A DNA stretch of 64,000 nt from NCBI RefSeq assembly GCF_003716875.1, contig NZ_CP033078.1, positions 1,364,001-1,428,000 on the forward strand. The letters are read 5' to 3'. Positions 8,776 to 18,792 of this stretch are shown here, in pieces. This stretch comes from Vibrio zhugei. GTDB taxonomy: Bacteria; Pseudomonadota; Gammaproteobacteria; Enterobacterales; Vibrionaceae. The notes beneath the pieces were generated by a model. It saw only the letters and a program-made list of their open reading frames with translations. It was not told the origin of the DNA and did not search any database. Each line of letters opens with the position of its first letter. Position 1 is the first letter of the stretch. Made by a program: the position numbers and the translations under genes.

Positions 8776-9117
8776 ATGATATGGAAAAAATCGAGCCTGG
8801 TGACTGGTTTGGCACTAGGAAGTCTTGGTTTGACCGGCTGTGTTGATGTCGATTCTCAATCAGCGCCGTTAGACTCCGATGAGCTTATTCCTCATGCGGT
8901 GACTTATCGTTGTGGCTCATTACAAGATATCTATGTGCAATATACCGACTCTGATGTCATTACATTATCGACTCAGCATGAGACCAGTATATTAAAAGGG
9001 GCTGAGTCAGCCTCGGGGGCACGTTATGTTGGGGAACACGTTGAATTTTGGACAAAAGGTGAGACTGCATTATTGACAATGGATGGGACGTTGTATCACT
9101 GCGTAGCCCCGCGTTAG
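8776..9117 (+). CDS. mliC: MliC-type membrane-bound lysozyme inhibitor lipoprotein
   Basis: The protein has 113 residues from the ATG at 8776, chosen over an earlier in-frame ATG at 8749 because AGGAGG lies six bases before it. The lipobox is LTGC (about 13-16). The mature part contains VTYRCGS and a terminal TLYHC, the two cysteines and strand order of the C-type lysozyme inhibitor domain. Family members bind and block host or competitor lysozyme in the periplasm. It shares its strand and probably its transcript with the DUF1176 lipoprotein. Confidence 0.8.
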   Translation: MIWKKSSLVTGLALGSLGLTGCVDVDSQSAPLDSDELIPHAVTYRCGSLQDIYVQYTDSDVITLSTQHETSILKGAESASGARYVGEHVEFWTKGETALLTMDGTLYHCVAPR

Positions 9118-9144
9118 TGTGACTGATGTGTTTCCTGACGTAAA

Positions 9145-9170
9145 AATGGGCAGCCTCAGGGCTGCCCATT
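9145..9170. terminator. Bidirectional terminator between mliC and the purine nucleoside permease gene
   Basis: An eleven-base-pair perfect stem (AATGGGCAGCC with GGCTGCCCATT) has a four-base loop between two convergent genes. T-rich flanks lie on both sides, better on the minus strand (TTTTTA). Confidence 0.88.
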
Positions 9171-9189
9171 TATATGGGTGCCGTATTGG

Positions 9190-10215
9190 TTATTTGATGC
9201 CGTGTTGCCATTGTGACCAATGATGAGTGATATGATAAATCACAGCATTTGCAACACGATAGGCATTTTTTGTCGCGGGCAGAGCCCCCGATTTATCTTG
9301 CGTTAAGGTCTCTAACGCGCTCTTTTTTGGGGTTTCTTGGTCGAAATTCGCGCCAGTGCGTAAAATTAAGACTCGATTAAAGTCGAGTCGCCCAGCCTCC
9401 GCGGCACGTTTGAGAGCCGTTAAACTGGCATTATCTTCCATTTGTGTGGTGCAGATTTTCGCTTTGCCGTTGGTTAGCAGCGCAGCATGTTGATGCATGG
9501 CTTTTGCAATACGAGACCCAGCCCAGAACGTGTCACTGGACAAAGTATCACAAATGGAAACGCTCGGTTTTTTGGCGGCAATGGAGTAGTCAGGAAATGA
9601 CGCGCGAGCTTTTTGCGCTTGCTCGGTATCGAATAATGTCACCGATTGACTGATTTTATAAGCTTTGTTTACGAGTGCGTCATTGAGATGATACACCTCT
9701 GTTCCTGCGTATATCTTGGGCTTTTTATTTGGCGCGTGAGTGCCTAACGCGAAGAGTGTTTGCTGCCATTTTTCGGGCGTCTGCTTAGCATCAATACGAT
9801 GAAGCAAGCCACCATCAACGACATAGCGCGCCCAATGTGCGGAGCCTAGCGTGCCATACTTTGGATCAATGCCACCTGTCCCAGCAATCATAAAATAGGT
9901 GTTGGATAGATCGAGTCGAGCGCTAAATGACAGGGCCATCATTGTCGTCGCCGCGTTGGCATAGCCCATCCCCGTGGTGACGAGACACACCGCATCATCC
10001 GTGCAATACAGATCCGGATGTTGTGGATTCAGGCCGGATAAAGCAATGGATTGGGTAAACTTGATATGTTCTAGCCAAGGCTTAGTGTCGCCAGACGAAC
10101 TGGTGACGATCATGACTTTGGGCGTAATAATTTGGTGTAAATCGATCGTATGTGCGTGAGACGAAGCGGCGCTAACGAGAAGGCTTAGTGCCCAGAGTAA
10201 AGAGCGGATCTTCAT
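9190..10215 (-). CDS. Secreted purine nucleoside permease (NUP) family protein
   Basis: The 341-residue protein has a signal peptide ending at about SSHAHT (residue 21). The body contains VTTGMGYANAATTMMAL (about 79-95) and AGTGGIDPKYGTLGSA (about 111-126), the glycine-rich segments that relate this family to nucleoside phosphorylases. Fungal members are called purine nucleoside permeases, while the bacterial ones are soluble and exported. A periplasmic nucleoside-cleaving or binding role is an inference. It stands alone, convergent with the mliC pair. The start has a weak AGGAT-like Shine-Dalgarno. Confidence 0.8.
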   Translation of the reverse strand: MKIRSLLWALSLLVSAASSHAHTIDLHQIITPKVMIVTSSSGDTKPWLEHIKFTQSIALSGLNPQHPDLYCTDDAVCLVTTGMGYANAATTMMALSFSARLDLSNTYFMIAGTGGIDPKYGTLGSAHWARYVVDGGLLHRIDAKQTPEKWQQTLFALGTHAPNKKPKIYAGTEVYHLNDALVNKAYKISQSVTLFDTEQAQKARASFPDYSIAAKKPSVSICDTLSSDTFWAGSRIAKAMHQHAALLTNGKAKICTTQMEDNASLTALKRAAEAGRLDFNRVLILRTGANFDQETPKKSALETLTQDKSGALPATKNAYRVANAVIYHITHHWSQWQHGIK

Positions 10216-10342
10216 AACATCCTTTTTATCAAAAATATCAATTCCTATTCATATAGGAAAAGCGTGAGTGGTTCAGTCATCTTCGGTGATGACGATTGGA
10301 GACCGTCGCTGGCTTATTTTACACTGTCTGGCCTTAGACATT

Positions 10343-12286
10343 TCAGTGAATGTGTGGCATCTGGCGCGCAACCGCATCCTTGACGTCGGCGAACGGGTAG
10401 TGTTCGAGCTGCGCGAATCCACGCATTTTATTCGCTTTCAGTTTGGTTATCAAAGGATTGGTTAAGCCACACAGAAAGCGGCTGATCGCTCCCTGAGTGA
10501 GTGTGACCCCGAGCTCGTGACACGCGTTGGCAAAAGGTGCGATCCAAGTACCGAGATTCTCCTCTGGAAGCGGCGGTCGTTGAGCTTTGGGCAGCTGTGC
10601 AATGTTCCCAGCGCACACGGAGCAGTGCCCACATTGTTTGGGGGCATGGTGATCAGAAAAATAGCTGGCCAATGTATGGCTCAGACAGCGTTCACTGGCA
10701 AAAAAGTCCAGCATCACTTGAATGCGTGTGATTTCACTATGTTCTTTAGTGAGAAATAAATGGTGCAGTCGTTCAACCAATACATTCACCGGCAACTGTG
10801 TATCCAATACACGATAGACATCCGTCATTTGTTTACTTTCTAGTTCGATCCAGCCTTGCTCATGAAAATAATCCAGCGCCGTCACCACTCGACGGCGATC
10901 CGCCTGAAATTGCTGCCACAAGCGGTCAAAATCGAGAGAAAACCAAACTTTTGCTGGAGTCGCGCATTGAAAAATGGCGTCGACAAAGTGACGGCGTTCC
11001 CCTTCAAAACGAGCGACGATGTGGTCAATCGATTCAATCAACTTAAATCGATAGCTCGCAAAATAGCTATACTGAGCTTCAATAACGTGCTCAAGTTCTA
11101 AATAGACCAATAATGTTTTGAGTGGTAATAGACGAATGTGACTGTCACGCGATAGGCGATTCATCATCACTTCCCAATGACCGTCTTGGCTTTGATAAAT
11201 ATGTTCAATGACAATGGCAATCGACGATTTGTCTGGTGTATCACCATAGACAAAGTTTTCAAGAACATTGACGTGTTCGGTATTGGCTAAGGTTATGCAA
11301 TGGGAACGTTGACCATCCCGGCCTGCACGACCGATTTCTTGGGAATAGTTTTCGATGGATTTGGGTAAGTCGTAGTGAATCACCCGACGAATATCGGCTT
11401 TATCGATCCCCATGCCAAAGGCAATAGTAGCGACGATACAAGGGGTTTTTCCTTGCATAAATGCGGCTTGAATGGCATCGCGCTGCTCATGAGGCAGCCC
11501 AGCGTGATAGGCCGCTGCATTGATGCCGATTTGCTGCAACTGACGTGCCACATTTTCCGCTGTTTTCTGAAGGGTAACGTACACGATAGTGGAGGCGTTT
11601 GGCTCCCTTTGGATAAGGTCGCTCAAATGTTGAGGTTTATCCGCATCCGAGCAGGGTTGCACAGTTAAGTCCAAATTATCACGATAAAATCCGGTGATGG
11701 TAATCGCTTCGCGTGGGATCGCGAATTTCTGACTCATGTCTTCGACGACTTGCTGGGTTGCGGTGGCTGTCAGCAACAAGACTTGAGGTATGTTCAGCTC
11801 TTCACGATATTGAGGCAGTTTTAAGTAATCGGGACGAAAATTATGTCCCCACTCTGAAATACAATGCGCCTCATCCACCACTAACAGAGAAATGGGGACC
11901 TGCGCGATGAATTGACGAAAACGTTCGTTTTTTAGGCGTTCAACGGAGATCATTAAAATGCGCAGCGTTCCAGATCGAGCTTGTTGCATGATTTGTTGGG
12001 TACTGGCACGGTCTTGAGTTGAGTCAATACTCGCTGCGGCGATGCCTTTACTGCGCAGAAATTCTAATTGATCATTCATTAGCGCCAACAACGGGGATAT
12101 CACCAGCGTAAGATGAGGAAGGTGCAATGCGGGCAATTGATAGCATAGCGACTTTCCCGAGCCGGTCGGAAAAATAGCCGCCGCAGATTGACCCGCGATG
12201 ACACGTGAAATAACGTCGGATTGACCGCGACGTAACTGGTCAAAACCAAAGTAATCACGAAGGGTGTCTTCTATTGCGTTGGCCAT
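10343..12286 (-). CDS. RecQ-family ATP-dependent DNA helicase, non-canonical C-terminus
   Basis: The protein has 647 residues from the ATG at 12286, which has AAGGAG seven bases before it; a longer frame to 12394 lacks support. It is a 3'-5' superfamily 2 helicase with PTGSGKS at 40-46, DEAH at 138-141 followed by RPDY, and QEIGRAGRDGQ in motif VI. A zinc site (C-x16-CxxCxxC, ending CGHCSVC) lies near residue 580. Between the second helicase lobe and the zinc site there are roughly 150 residues without the usual RecQ spacing, and the short C-terminus does not look like a full HRDC domain. This is probably a RecQ paralogue rather than the main RecQ. Confidence 0.85.
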   Translation of the reverse strand: MANAIEDTLRDYFGFDQLRRGQSDVISRVIAGQSAAAIFPTGSGKSLCYQLPALHLPHLTLVISPLLALMNDQLEFLRSKGIAAASIDSTQDRASTQQIMQQARSGTLRILMISVERLKNERFRQFIAQVPISLLVVDEAHCISEWGHNFRPDYLKLPQYREELNIPQVLLLTATATQQVVEDMSQKFAIPREAITITGFYRDNLDLTVQPCSDADKPQHLSDLIQREPNASTIVYVTLQKTAENVARQLQQIGINAAAYHAGLPHEQRDAIQAAFMQGKTPCIVATIAFGMGIDKADIRRVIHYDLPKSIENYSQEIGRAGRDGQRSHCITLANTEHVNVLENFVYGDTPDKSSIAIVIEHIYQSQDGHWEVMMNRLSRDSHIRLLPLKTLLVYLELEHVIEAQYSYFASYRFKLIESIDHIVARFEGERRHFVDAIFQCATPAKVWFSLDFDRLWQQFQADRRRVVTALDYFHEQGWIELESKQMTDVYRVLDTQLPVNVLVERLHHLFLTKEHSEITRIQVMLDFFASERCLSHTLASYFSDHHAPKQCGHCSVCAGNIAQLPKAQRPPLPEENLGTWIAPFANACHELGVTLTQGAISRFLCGLTNPLITKLKANKMRGFAQLEHYPFADVKDAVARQMPHIH

Positions 12287-12390
12287 ATCATCTCCTTGGC
12301 ATAGGGCTGGGGTAACGAAACACCGCGTAGCATATAGGGTTGCCGCATGCCAATCAATGGTGGTGACGCCATACGAGCTTTTGAGGTATG

Positions 12391-12424
12391 TCATGCCTTG
12401 GCGTTATTGCTTGCTAAGGCATGA
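12391..12424. other. Intergenic hairpin between the NodT-like gene and the recQ-like gene
   Basis: A nine-base perfect inverted repeat (TCATGCCTT with AAGGCATGA) has a 16-base loop, downstream of the nodT-like stop on the minus strand. No T-run follows on either strand, so termination is unproven. Confidence 0.4.
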
Positions 12425-12439
12425 CACAGGAGCGGAGCG

Positions 12440-13855
12440 CTAGGCGGAAGGCTCGGTGTTGCCCAGTAGGGTTTCTGGGGCGCGAATCAGATCGTTGCCA
12501 CCAAGACTTTGGTAGACCGTGGCTAAATTGACTAATTGATTATAGCGATTCTCTAACAGCGCGGCTTTGGCGTTCCGCGCATTTTCTTGGGCATCGAGTA
12601 AATCATTAATACCGATCGCTCCATTTTCGTATTGGCTAAGATAGATACTTTCAGCTTCCGCGGCATTATCAAATTGCTGCTGCAGTTTATCCTGTTGAAT
12701 TCGCAAATTAATCCGTGAGGATAGGGCATTATTGACGTCTTCAAATGCGGCATACAAGGTTTGGCGATAATTGACGATGGCCGTTTGATAGTTTACATCT
12801 GAGAGATCTCGCTGGATCTGCATTTGATTCCAATTTAAAAAGGGCAGTGTCAGGCTCGCGCCTAATGTGCCAATCGGATTGGATAATAAATGACTCAGTT
12901 GATCGGACGAACTGCCTAAGGCGCCCGTTAAGTTGAGCTGAGGAAAGAAGGCTGCATCCGTCGCGTCTTTCGCGGCTAAAGCGGATTTTAATTGAAATAA
13001 CGCCGCTTTGACATCTGGCCGGCGTTTCAAAAGCTGCGCGGGAATTCCCGCATTGATTTTAGGCAGCTCCCCTGTTGGCAATGGGGTGAGTGGCAATGTC
13101 ATTGCTTTGGGCGCTTGATTAAACAAGACCGCCAGCGCGTTGCGAGACTCAATGAATTGTTGTACCAAGCTGCTGTGTGTGGCTTCTAATCCAGCCAAAT
13201 TACGTTTGGCTTCTAACACATTGAGTCGTGACACTGCACCATGAGAATATTGACTGTTTACTAATTTTAGAATGGCTTGCGCCGCTTTCTTATTTTCTTG
13301 ACTCAACGCGAGTCTTTGATGGAGGTAATTCACTTGCCAATACAGTTGAGCGGTGGTGGCCACCAAGCTTTGTGCTGTTGCTTCTAAGTCTTGCTGGCTA
13401 GCTATGGCGGCCCAAGCGCTGGCATCTTTTTGTCTCGCTAATTTACGCCACAAGTCGACTTCATAATTGAGGTTAAGAGAGGTGGAGAAATTGGGCGTAC
13501 TATTACCGTTATCGAGGGACTTTGTGCGTTGTGCCGACGTTGTAGATGAAAGATCTGGATAGAGAGCACGTTCATCAAGCCCCGCGTTTAAGCGCGCCTT
13601 TTTCAACGTTAACGCGGCTAAAATGAGGTTGTTGTTGGTCTTTAGCGCGCGTGCAATCAAGTGATCGAGCGTCGGGTCGTTTAATTGCGTCCACCATTGG
13701 CTCGTAATGGCTTGCTGCGCATTGGTGGCATTACTCGGTTGCCAGTGTTGCGGTACGTCCGTTTGTGGCATCGTGAACTCTGAACGGTTAGCACAGCCGA
13801 TAAGCAGTGAAACGCACACCGCGATCGTGGTTATTTGTGTTACAGATTTTATCAT
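12440..13855 (-). CDS. NodT-family outer-membrane efflux lipoprotein (TolC-like)
   Basis: The protein has 471 residues from the ATG at 13855; an earlier ATG at 13885 would overlap macB by 23 bases. The chosen start gives a clean lipoprotein signal with lipobox LIGC, then the NodT opening (WWTQLNDPTLDHLIARALKTN) and two OEP repeats with long helices. It would form the outer-membrane trimeric channel for the MacA-MacB pump encoded directly upstream (gap seven bases). A dedicated outer-membrane component lies in the operon, unlike E. coli macAB, which uses TolC. Confidence 0.9.
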   Translation of the reverse strand: MIKSVTQITTIAVCVSLLIGCANRSEFTMPQTDVPQHWQPSNATNAQQAITSQWWTQLNDPTLDHLIARALKTNNNLILAALTLKKARLNAGLDERALYPDLSSTTSAQRTKSLDNGNSTPNFSTSLNLNYEVDLWRKLARQKDASAWAAIASQQDLEATAQSLVATTAQLYWQVNYLHQRLALSQENKKAAQAILKLVNSQYSHGAVSRLNVLEAKRNLAGLEATHSSLVQQFIESRNALAVLFNQAPKAMTLPLTPLPTGELPKINAGIPAQLLKRRPDVKAALFQLKSALAAKDATDAAFFPQLNLTGALGSSSDQLSHLLSNPIGTLGASLTLPFLNWNQMQIQRDLSDVNYQTAIVNYRQTLYAAFEDVNNALSSRINLRIQQDKLQQQFDNAAEAESIYLSQYENGAIGINDLLDAQENARNAKAALLENRYNQLVNLATVYQSLGGNDLIRAPETLLGNTEPSA

Positions 13856-13862
13856 TACAAAG

Positions 13863-15857
13863 CTACTCTCTTGATAACGCATCAATGGGATTCAGTTTTG
13901 CTGCATTACGTGCTGGCAAGAAGCCGAAGACGATCCCTATAAGGGTAGAGCAGACAAACGCATAGATAATAGAGGCGGTCGAGTACACCATCTGAATGTT
14001 GCCTTTCACCATTGCATCAAACACCGCACCAATCCCAAACGCTAAACCGATACCGATGGCGCCTCCACATAAACAAACGAGAACGGCTTCGATAAGAAAT
14101 TGTCGTAAAATATCGGCTTGTCTAGCGCCGACCGCCATACGCACGCCGATTTCTTTGGTGCGTTCAGTGACCGATACCAGCATGATATTCATGACGCCGA
14201 TGCCGCCGACAATCAGCGAAATAATCGCAATCGCAGAGATCAAAATCGCCATGGTTTGAGTGGATTTCTCGACATTTTTACGTACGGTATCGAAGTTGAA
14301 GGTAAAAAAGTCCTTGACGCCATGGCGCATTTTCATCAGTGAGTTGATGGCTTGCTCTCCCGATTTCATCGGTGTGCCATCTTTGATGCGGATGATGATC
14401 GTGCTCAAATAGTAGCTGCCCAAAAAGCGCGTGTTGACTGTGGTGTAGGGCACCCAAATTTCCAATTGCTCACTATTACCAAATGGACTGCTGGTGGGCT
14501 CGGTCACCCCGATAATACGAACGGGAATATTATTGATGATCAGCACTTTTCCGACCGCGTTGGTGTCTGGGAAGATTTCTTTCTTTGTGTTGTCGTTAAT
14601 CACCGCTTCTAACGCAATGGCTCGCGTACTTTGTGCATCGAGTAATTGCCCGCTCGCTAAGCTAAATCCTTTCACACGGAAAAAGTCTTCATTGACACCA
14701 GTAAGACGGGCGGTTTTATTTTTATCTAAATAGCGCACAACGGCAGAAGTGGAGATTTGCGGAGTGGCACTATCGACATAGGGAGCGGCTTGCAAAGCCT
14801 CAACATCACTGTAATTAAGCGTACGGATACGCCCTGATTTTCGATCTCCAAAGCCACTGCCAGGATACACACTGATGGTATTGGTGCCCATCGATTTAAA
14901 GTTGGCTAAAATCGCTTGTTGGGACCCACGTCCGAGTGCAACGACCGACACCACAGACGCAATACCAATGATGATTCCCAGCATCGTCAGAAATGTGCGT
15001 AACTTATGATTGGACATGGCAATGAGCGCCATTTTAAACGACTCAAGTAAGGCGTCGATGAATCGGCCCCCAAGATTAAAGGTACGCGTTGGTGATGGCG
15101 GATCAATCTCGTGAGAGGAAGCGGATAAATGTTCAGAATCGGTGGTGGTTGCAGAGGCCTGCTTCGCTCTTTTTGTGACGGTGTCACTTAATATTTCGCC
15201 ATCTTTAATTTCAATAATGCGATCGGCGAACTCGGCCACCGCCATATCATGGGTCACGAGCACAATGGTATGACCTTGTTGATGCAATTCACGCAATAAC
15301 TGCATCATTTCCTGACCGCTTTTACTATCAAGCGCTCCGGTCGGTTCATCGGCCAGAATAACGTCACCACCATTCATCAGCGCTCGTGCCACAGACACAC
15401 GTTGTTGTTGTCCGCCGCTAAGTTGGTTGGGCTTGTGATCAAGCCGGTCGTGTAAGCCTAAGCGAGTGAGCAATTCGGTGGCACGCGCTTCTCGGGTTTT
15501 ACGATCGACGCCCGCATAGACGGCAGGCATTTCGACATTTCCTAAAGCGTTAAGATCCCCAAGCAAGTGATAGCGTTGAAAAATAAAACCAAAATACTCG
15601 CGTCTTAATCGCGCGAGTTCATCGGAGTCCATGTGCGATGTATCTTGACCATTAACGAGATACTGACCCTGATTGGGTTGATCAAGACAACCTAATGTAT
15701 TCATCAGCGTCGATTTACCTGAACCAGACGAGCCGACAATCGCGACCATTTCACCTCGGTGAATCGTTAAGTTAATGTCTTTCAGTACCGTTAATGATTC
15801 GTCGCCAGCACTGAAAGTGCGAGATACATGGCGAACTTCAAGTAAAGGTGATGACAT
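13863..15857 (-). CDS. macB: MacB: ABC-type macrolide/peptide exporter, ATPase-permease fusion
   Basis: The protein has 664 residues. An N-terminal ABC ATPase (about 1-230) has GSSGSGKST as Walker A, the signature LSGGQQQRV and a Walker B ending [12 protein letters not shown] MacB membrane part follows, with one helix (about 285-310, [20 protein letters not shown]), a large periplasmic domain (about 315-530), and three helices at the C-terminus with the FtsX motif [14 protein letters not shown]. It drives export of substrates collected in the periplasm through MacA and the outer-membrane channel. Its ATG overlaps the macA stop (TAATG). Confidence 0.95.
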   Translation of the reverse strand: MSSPLLEVRHVSRTFSAGDESLTVLKDINLTIHRGEMVAIVGSSGSGKSTLMNTLGCLDQPNQGQYLVNGQDTSHMDSDELARLRREYFGFIFQRYHLLGDLNALGNVEMPAVYAGVDRKTREARATELLTRLGLHDRLDHKPNQLSGGQQQRVSVARALMNGGDVILADEPTGALDSKSGQEMMQLLRELHQQGHTIVLVTHDMAVAEFADRIIEIKDGEILSDTVTKRAKQASATTTDSEHLSASSHEIDPPSPTRTFNLGGRFIDALLESFKMALIAMSNHKLRTFLTMLGIIIGIASVVSVVALGRGSQQAILANFKSMGTNTISVYPGSGFGDRKSGRIRTLNYSDVEALQAAPYVDSATPQISTSAVVRYLDKNKTARLTGVNEDFFRVKGFSLASGQLLDAQSTRAIALEAVINDNTKKEIFPDTNAVGKVLIINNIPVRIIGVTEPTSSPFGNSEQLEIWVPYTTVNTRFLGSYYLSTIIIRIKDGTPMKSGEQAINSLMKMRHGVKDFFTFNFDTVRKNVEKSTQTMAILISAIAIISLIVGGIGVMNIMLVSVTERTKEIGVRMAVGARQADILRQFLIEAVLVCLCGGAIGIGLAFGIGAVFDAMVKGNIQMVYSTASIIYAFVCSTLIGIVFGFLPARNAAKLNPIDALSRE

Positions 15858-17038
15858 TAAAAAGGTCCTCGTCCGATGTGGTCAGCGAAGTTGCTACCAC
15901 TTGGCATACCAACGATCACTTCCTCTCCTTGTTTAAGACCAGATTGTATCTCGGTATTCACTTTGTTATTCACGCCCACTGTGACATCACGATAAACCAA
16001 TTTGCCGTTGTCTAATACAGGGACTTGATAATGGTTTTTACCCGTGTCGTCAGTGGTTGAGCTTACCGCTTGCGAGGGCACCATCAAGACATCATTGGCG
16101 TGTTGCAGCACGATGGACACTTGCGCTGTCATACCAATACGCAGGATATGATCTGGATTGGCAATATCGAAGAGACCATAATAGTAGATGGCATCATTGT
16201 CACCGGCGGATAGATTACTGTCATCCCCCGTCATAATGGTTGGACCTGGCTCAATGGCCCGTAACGTTGCGACGTATTGATGTTCTGGATCGCCCATAAT
16301 GGTAAAATGCACCGGCATTCCGGGTTTGACATGGATAATATCCGCTTCAGAAATTTCTACTTTGACGGTCATTTTATCGAGATTGGCAAGCTCAATGATC
16401 GTTGGCGTGGTTTGATTGGCATTGACCGTTTGTCCCTCTGAGACCGCTTTATAAACCACGGTACCGTCCATAGGAGCAGAAATCGTGGTATAGCCTAAAT
16501 CCACTTTAGCGGTATCCACAGAAATTTTGGCTTGTTGGATTTTGGCATCTAGCTGCTGTGCTTCTGCTTGATACACAGCAAGATTGGCTTCTGCACTTTC
16601 ATAATCGGCTTTTGAGCTTGCCTTATCTTTTAGCATGGCTTGTTGACGCTGATATTCAGCTTGTGCTTGACGAATTTGCGCTTGTTTAGCACGTAATTGC
16701 GCTTGCAAGCTATTGAGAGAGGCTTCGGCTTCTTTGAGCGTATTTTGCTGTGTCATGCTATCGATTTGCGCGACTAATTGACCCTGTTTGATGTTATCGC
16801 CTAAATTCACCGCTAGACGATTAATTTGCCCTGAGGCTTGCGCCCCGACTTCAACCATGTTTGACGCATGTAACATACCAGTGGCAATCACCGTTTTTTC
16901 AATATTACCCTTGGTGACAGGTTGAGTCGTGTACTGAGGTTTTTCTGGCTCGGGCTTCAAAACGCTATAAAGACTAGCTGCAATAACAATGACAAGAAGA
17001 GGAATAAAAACGATTTTACGTTTTAAAAAAGTTGGCAT
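15857..17038 (-). CDS. macA: MacA: periplasmic adaptor of the MacB exporter
   Basis: The protein has 393 residues from the ATG at 17038, where homology to MacA begins; the frame stays open to 17164 but the extra 42 residues do not look like MacA. It has an N-terminal membrane anchor (KIVFIPLLVIVIAASLYSV), a lipoyl half-motif (VEVGAQASGQI), a long coiled-coil hairpin (about 95-165, Gln-rich), a second lipoyl half (TISAPMDGTVVYKAVSEGQTV), and beta-barrel and membrane-proximal domains. It links MacB to the NodT-like channel. No strong Shine-Dalgarno precedes the chosen start. Confidence 0.92.
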   Translation of the reverse strand: MPTFLKRKIVFIPLLVIVIAASLYSVLKPEPEKPQYTTQPVTKGNIEKTVIATGMLHASNMVEVGAQASGQINRLAVNLGDNIKQGQLVAQIDSMTQQNTLKEAEASLNSLQAQLRAKQAQIRQAQAEYQRQQAMLKDKASSKADYESAEANLAVYQAEAQQLDAKIQQAKISVDTAKVDLGYTTISAPMDGTVVYKAVSEGQTVNANQTTPTIIELANLDKMTVKVEISEADIIHVKPGMPVHFTIMGDPEHQYVATLRAIEPGPTIMTGDDSNLSAGDNDAIYYYGLFDIANPDHILRIGMTAQVSIVLQHANDVLMVPSQAVSSTTDDTGKNHYQVPVLDNGKLVYRDVTVGVNNKVNTEIQSGLKQGEEVIVGMPSGSNFADHIGRGPF

Positions 17039-17150
17039 AGGTCGTAGGGGCTCAGAGTTAATAACACGTATGAGGTATTTATAAAACGAATTGGCTATAG
17101 AAGCAAAGATAAAACCACTTAAATATCCCATGATTCGAGTGTTATCTACA

Positions 17151-17184
17151 AAAAAGACCGACAATGGGTGGTGTCGGTCTTTTT
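17151..17184 (-). terminator. Terminator downstream of sdaA
   Basis: A 13-base-pair stem (AAAAAGACCGACA with TGTCGGTCTTTTT) has an eight-base loop and lies 26 bases beyond the sdaA stop on the minus strand, with the T-run built into the stem end. Confidence 0.9.
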
Positions 17185-17209
17185 ATCGTTCTATGCCTAT
17201 TTTCTGTTT

Positions 17210-18571
17210 CTAACAGAAGACTTTAACGGCTAAACCCCCTTGTGAGGTTTCACGATATTTCGCGTTCATGTCTTTGCCTGTTTCAAACATGGTTTCAATC
17301 ACTTTGTCTAAGGAGACGCGCGGGGCTGACGAGCGGCGCATCGCCATACGTGTTGAGTTAATGGCTTTTACCGCGGCAATGCCATTTCTTTCAATACAAG
17401 GCACTTGCACTTGCCCTGCAACAGGGTCACACGTTAGGCCAAGGTTGTGTTCCATCCCAATTTCTGCGGCAATGCAGACTTGCTCCGGGCTACCGCCTAA
17501 TAATTCCGCCAACCCAGCGGCGGCCATTGAGCATGCGACGCCCACTTCCCCTTGGCAACCGACTTCAGCACCAGAGATAGAGGCATTTTGCTTATATAAC
17601 CCGCCGATGGCACCTGACGTCGCAAAGTAGCGTAAATAGTCTTTTTCCGTCACGGTTTGGATAAACTTGTCGTAATAGGCAAGAACCGCTGGGATAATTC
17701 CGCACGCACCATTGGTGGGGGCGGTGACCACGCGTCCACCGGCGGCATTTTCCTCATTGACAGCAAAGGCGTACATGTTGACCCAATCTACGACCGCCAT
17801 CGGATCGTTCGTCAATTTTTCTGAGGTTAATAGCTGTTGGTGAAGCGCGGAGGCGCGGCGAGGCACACGCAATGGCCCTGGCAGTAAACCTTCGGAATCA
17901 ATGCCTCTGTCCATGCAGTCCTTCATCACGCGCCACACTTTGGCAAAGTATTCTTTGATCTCGTCTTGAGAATGAATGGCCTGTTCGTTTTTCATGACGA
18001 GCGCACTGATCGATAGGCCATGTTCATGGCATAAACTCACTAAGGAATCAGCACTAGAAAAAGGATAAGGTAGGGTGACATCGGTTTCCAATGATTGGCC
18101 AAAATGTTCTTCGTCGACAATAAAGCCACCACCGATACTGTAGTAGGTTTTACTCAATAGACGTTGACCATCTTGCCAAGCGTGAATTTGCATCCCATTT
18201 TCATGTAATGACAGATTACTTTGATGGAAATTCATGCCACCTTCACGGGGAAAAATAACCTGATGTTGATAGTTTTCAATCGGTAACCGTTCAGATTGCT
18301 CTACTTGAGCAATGAAAGAAGGGATGCTATCAATATCTACCGTTTCTGGTGACTGCCCAGACAGCCCCATAATGATCGCAATATCCGTATGATGACCTTT
18401 CCCTGTCAGTGATAGTGATCCATAGACATCCACCGTGATGGTATCGACGTGGTGAAGTGTTCCTGCTTGTTGCAGATCATCAATAAATTGTTTACCGGCT
18501 TTCATTGGCCCCACAGTGTGAGAGCTTGATGGACCGACGCCAATTTTAAAGATATCAAAGACACTAATCAT
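17210..18571 (-). CDS. sdaA: L-serine dehydratase (serine deaminase), iron-sulfur type
   Basis: The protein has 453 residues from the ATG at 18571 (GAGG seven bases upstream; the longer frame to 18598 is not needed). It converts L-serine to pyruvate and ammonia. The N-terminal domain has [20 protein letters not shown], and the catalytic domain has [21 protein letters not shown] and the remaining cluster cysteine GCQGEVG. The chain ends in Cys (AVKVFC); in this family the C-terminal cysteine is known to reach into the active-site 4Fe-4S cluster. The gene order pabB-nudL-sdaA matches enteric genomes. Confidence 0.96.
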   Translation of the reverse strand: MISVFDIFKIGVGPSSSHTVGPMKAGKQFIDDLQQAGTLHHVDTITVDVYGSLSLTGKGHHTDIAIIMGLSGQSPETVDIDSIPSFIAQVEQSERLPIENYQHQVIFPREGGMNFHQSNLSLHENGMQIHAWQDGQRLLSKTYYSIGGGFIVDEEHFGQSLETDVTLPYPFSSADSLVSLCHEHGLSISALVMKNEQAIHSQDEIKEYFAKVWRVMKDCMDRGIDSEGLLPGPLRVPRRASALHQQLLTSEKLTNDPMAVVDWVNMYAFAVNEENAAGGRVVTAPTNGACGIIPAVLAYYDKFIQTVTEKDYLRYFATSGAIGGLYKQNASISGAEVGCQGEVGVACSMAAAGLAELLGGSPEQVCIAAEIGMEHNLGLTCDPVAGQVQVPCIERNGIAAVKAINSTRMAMRRSSAPRVSLDKVIETMFETGKDMNAKYRETSQGGLAVKVFC

Positions 18572-18792
18572 GCATTTACCTCGAAAACGACTTCTCATGG
18601 CATGAAAGAGAAACCGATTATGATCGTTTGGGGGAAGAATTTACCCAATAACAAGTTGATAACGTTTGAGCGGCGTAGACTACCTAACTCAATGGGGAAA
18701 CACCACCAATAAGTCAGAAAATTGAGAATAAAAAAGCTGTCTGTGAATCACGCAAGATAACGTGATGGTTGCCCATCAAAATTAGGGCCGAT

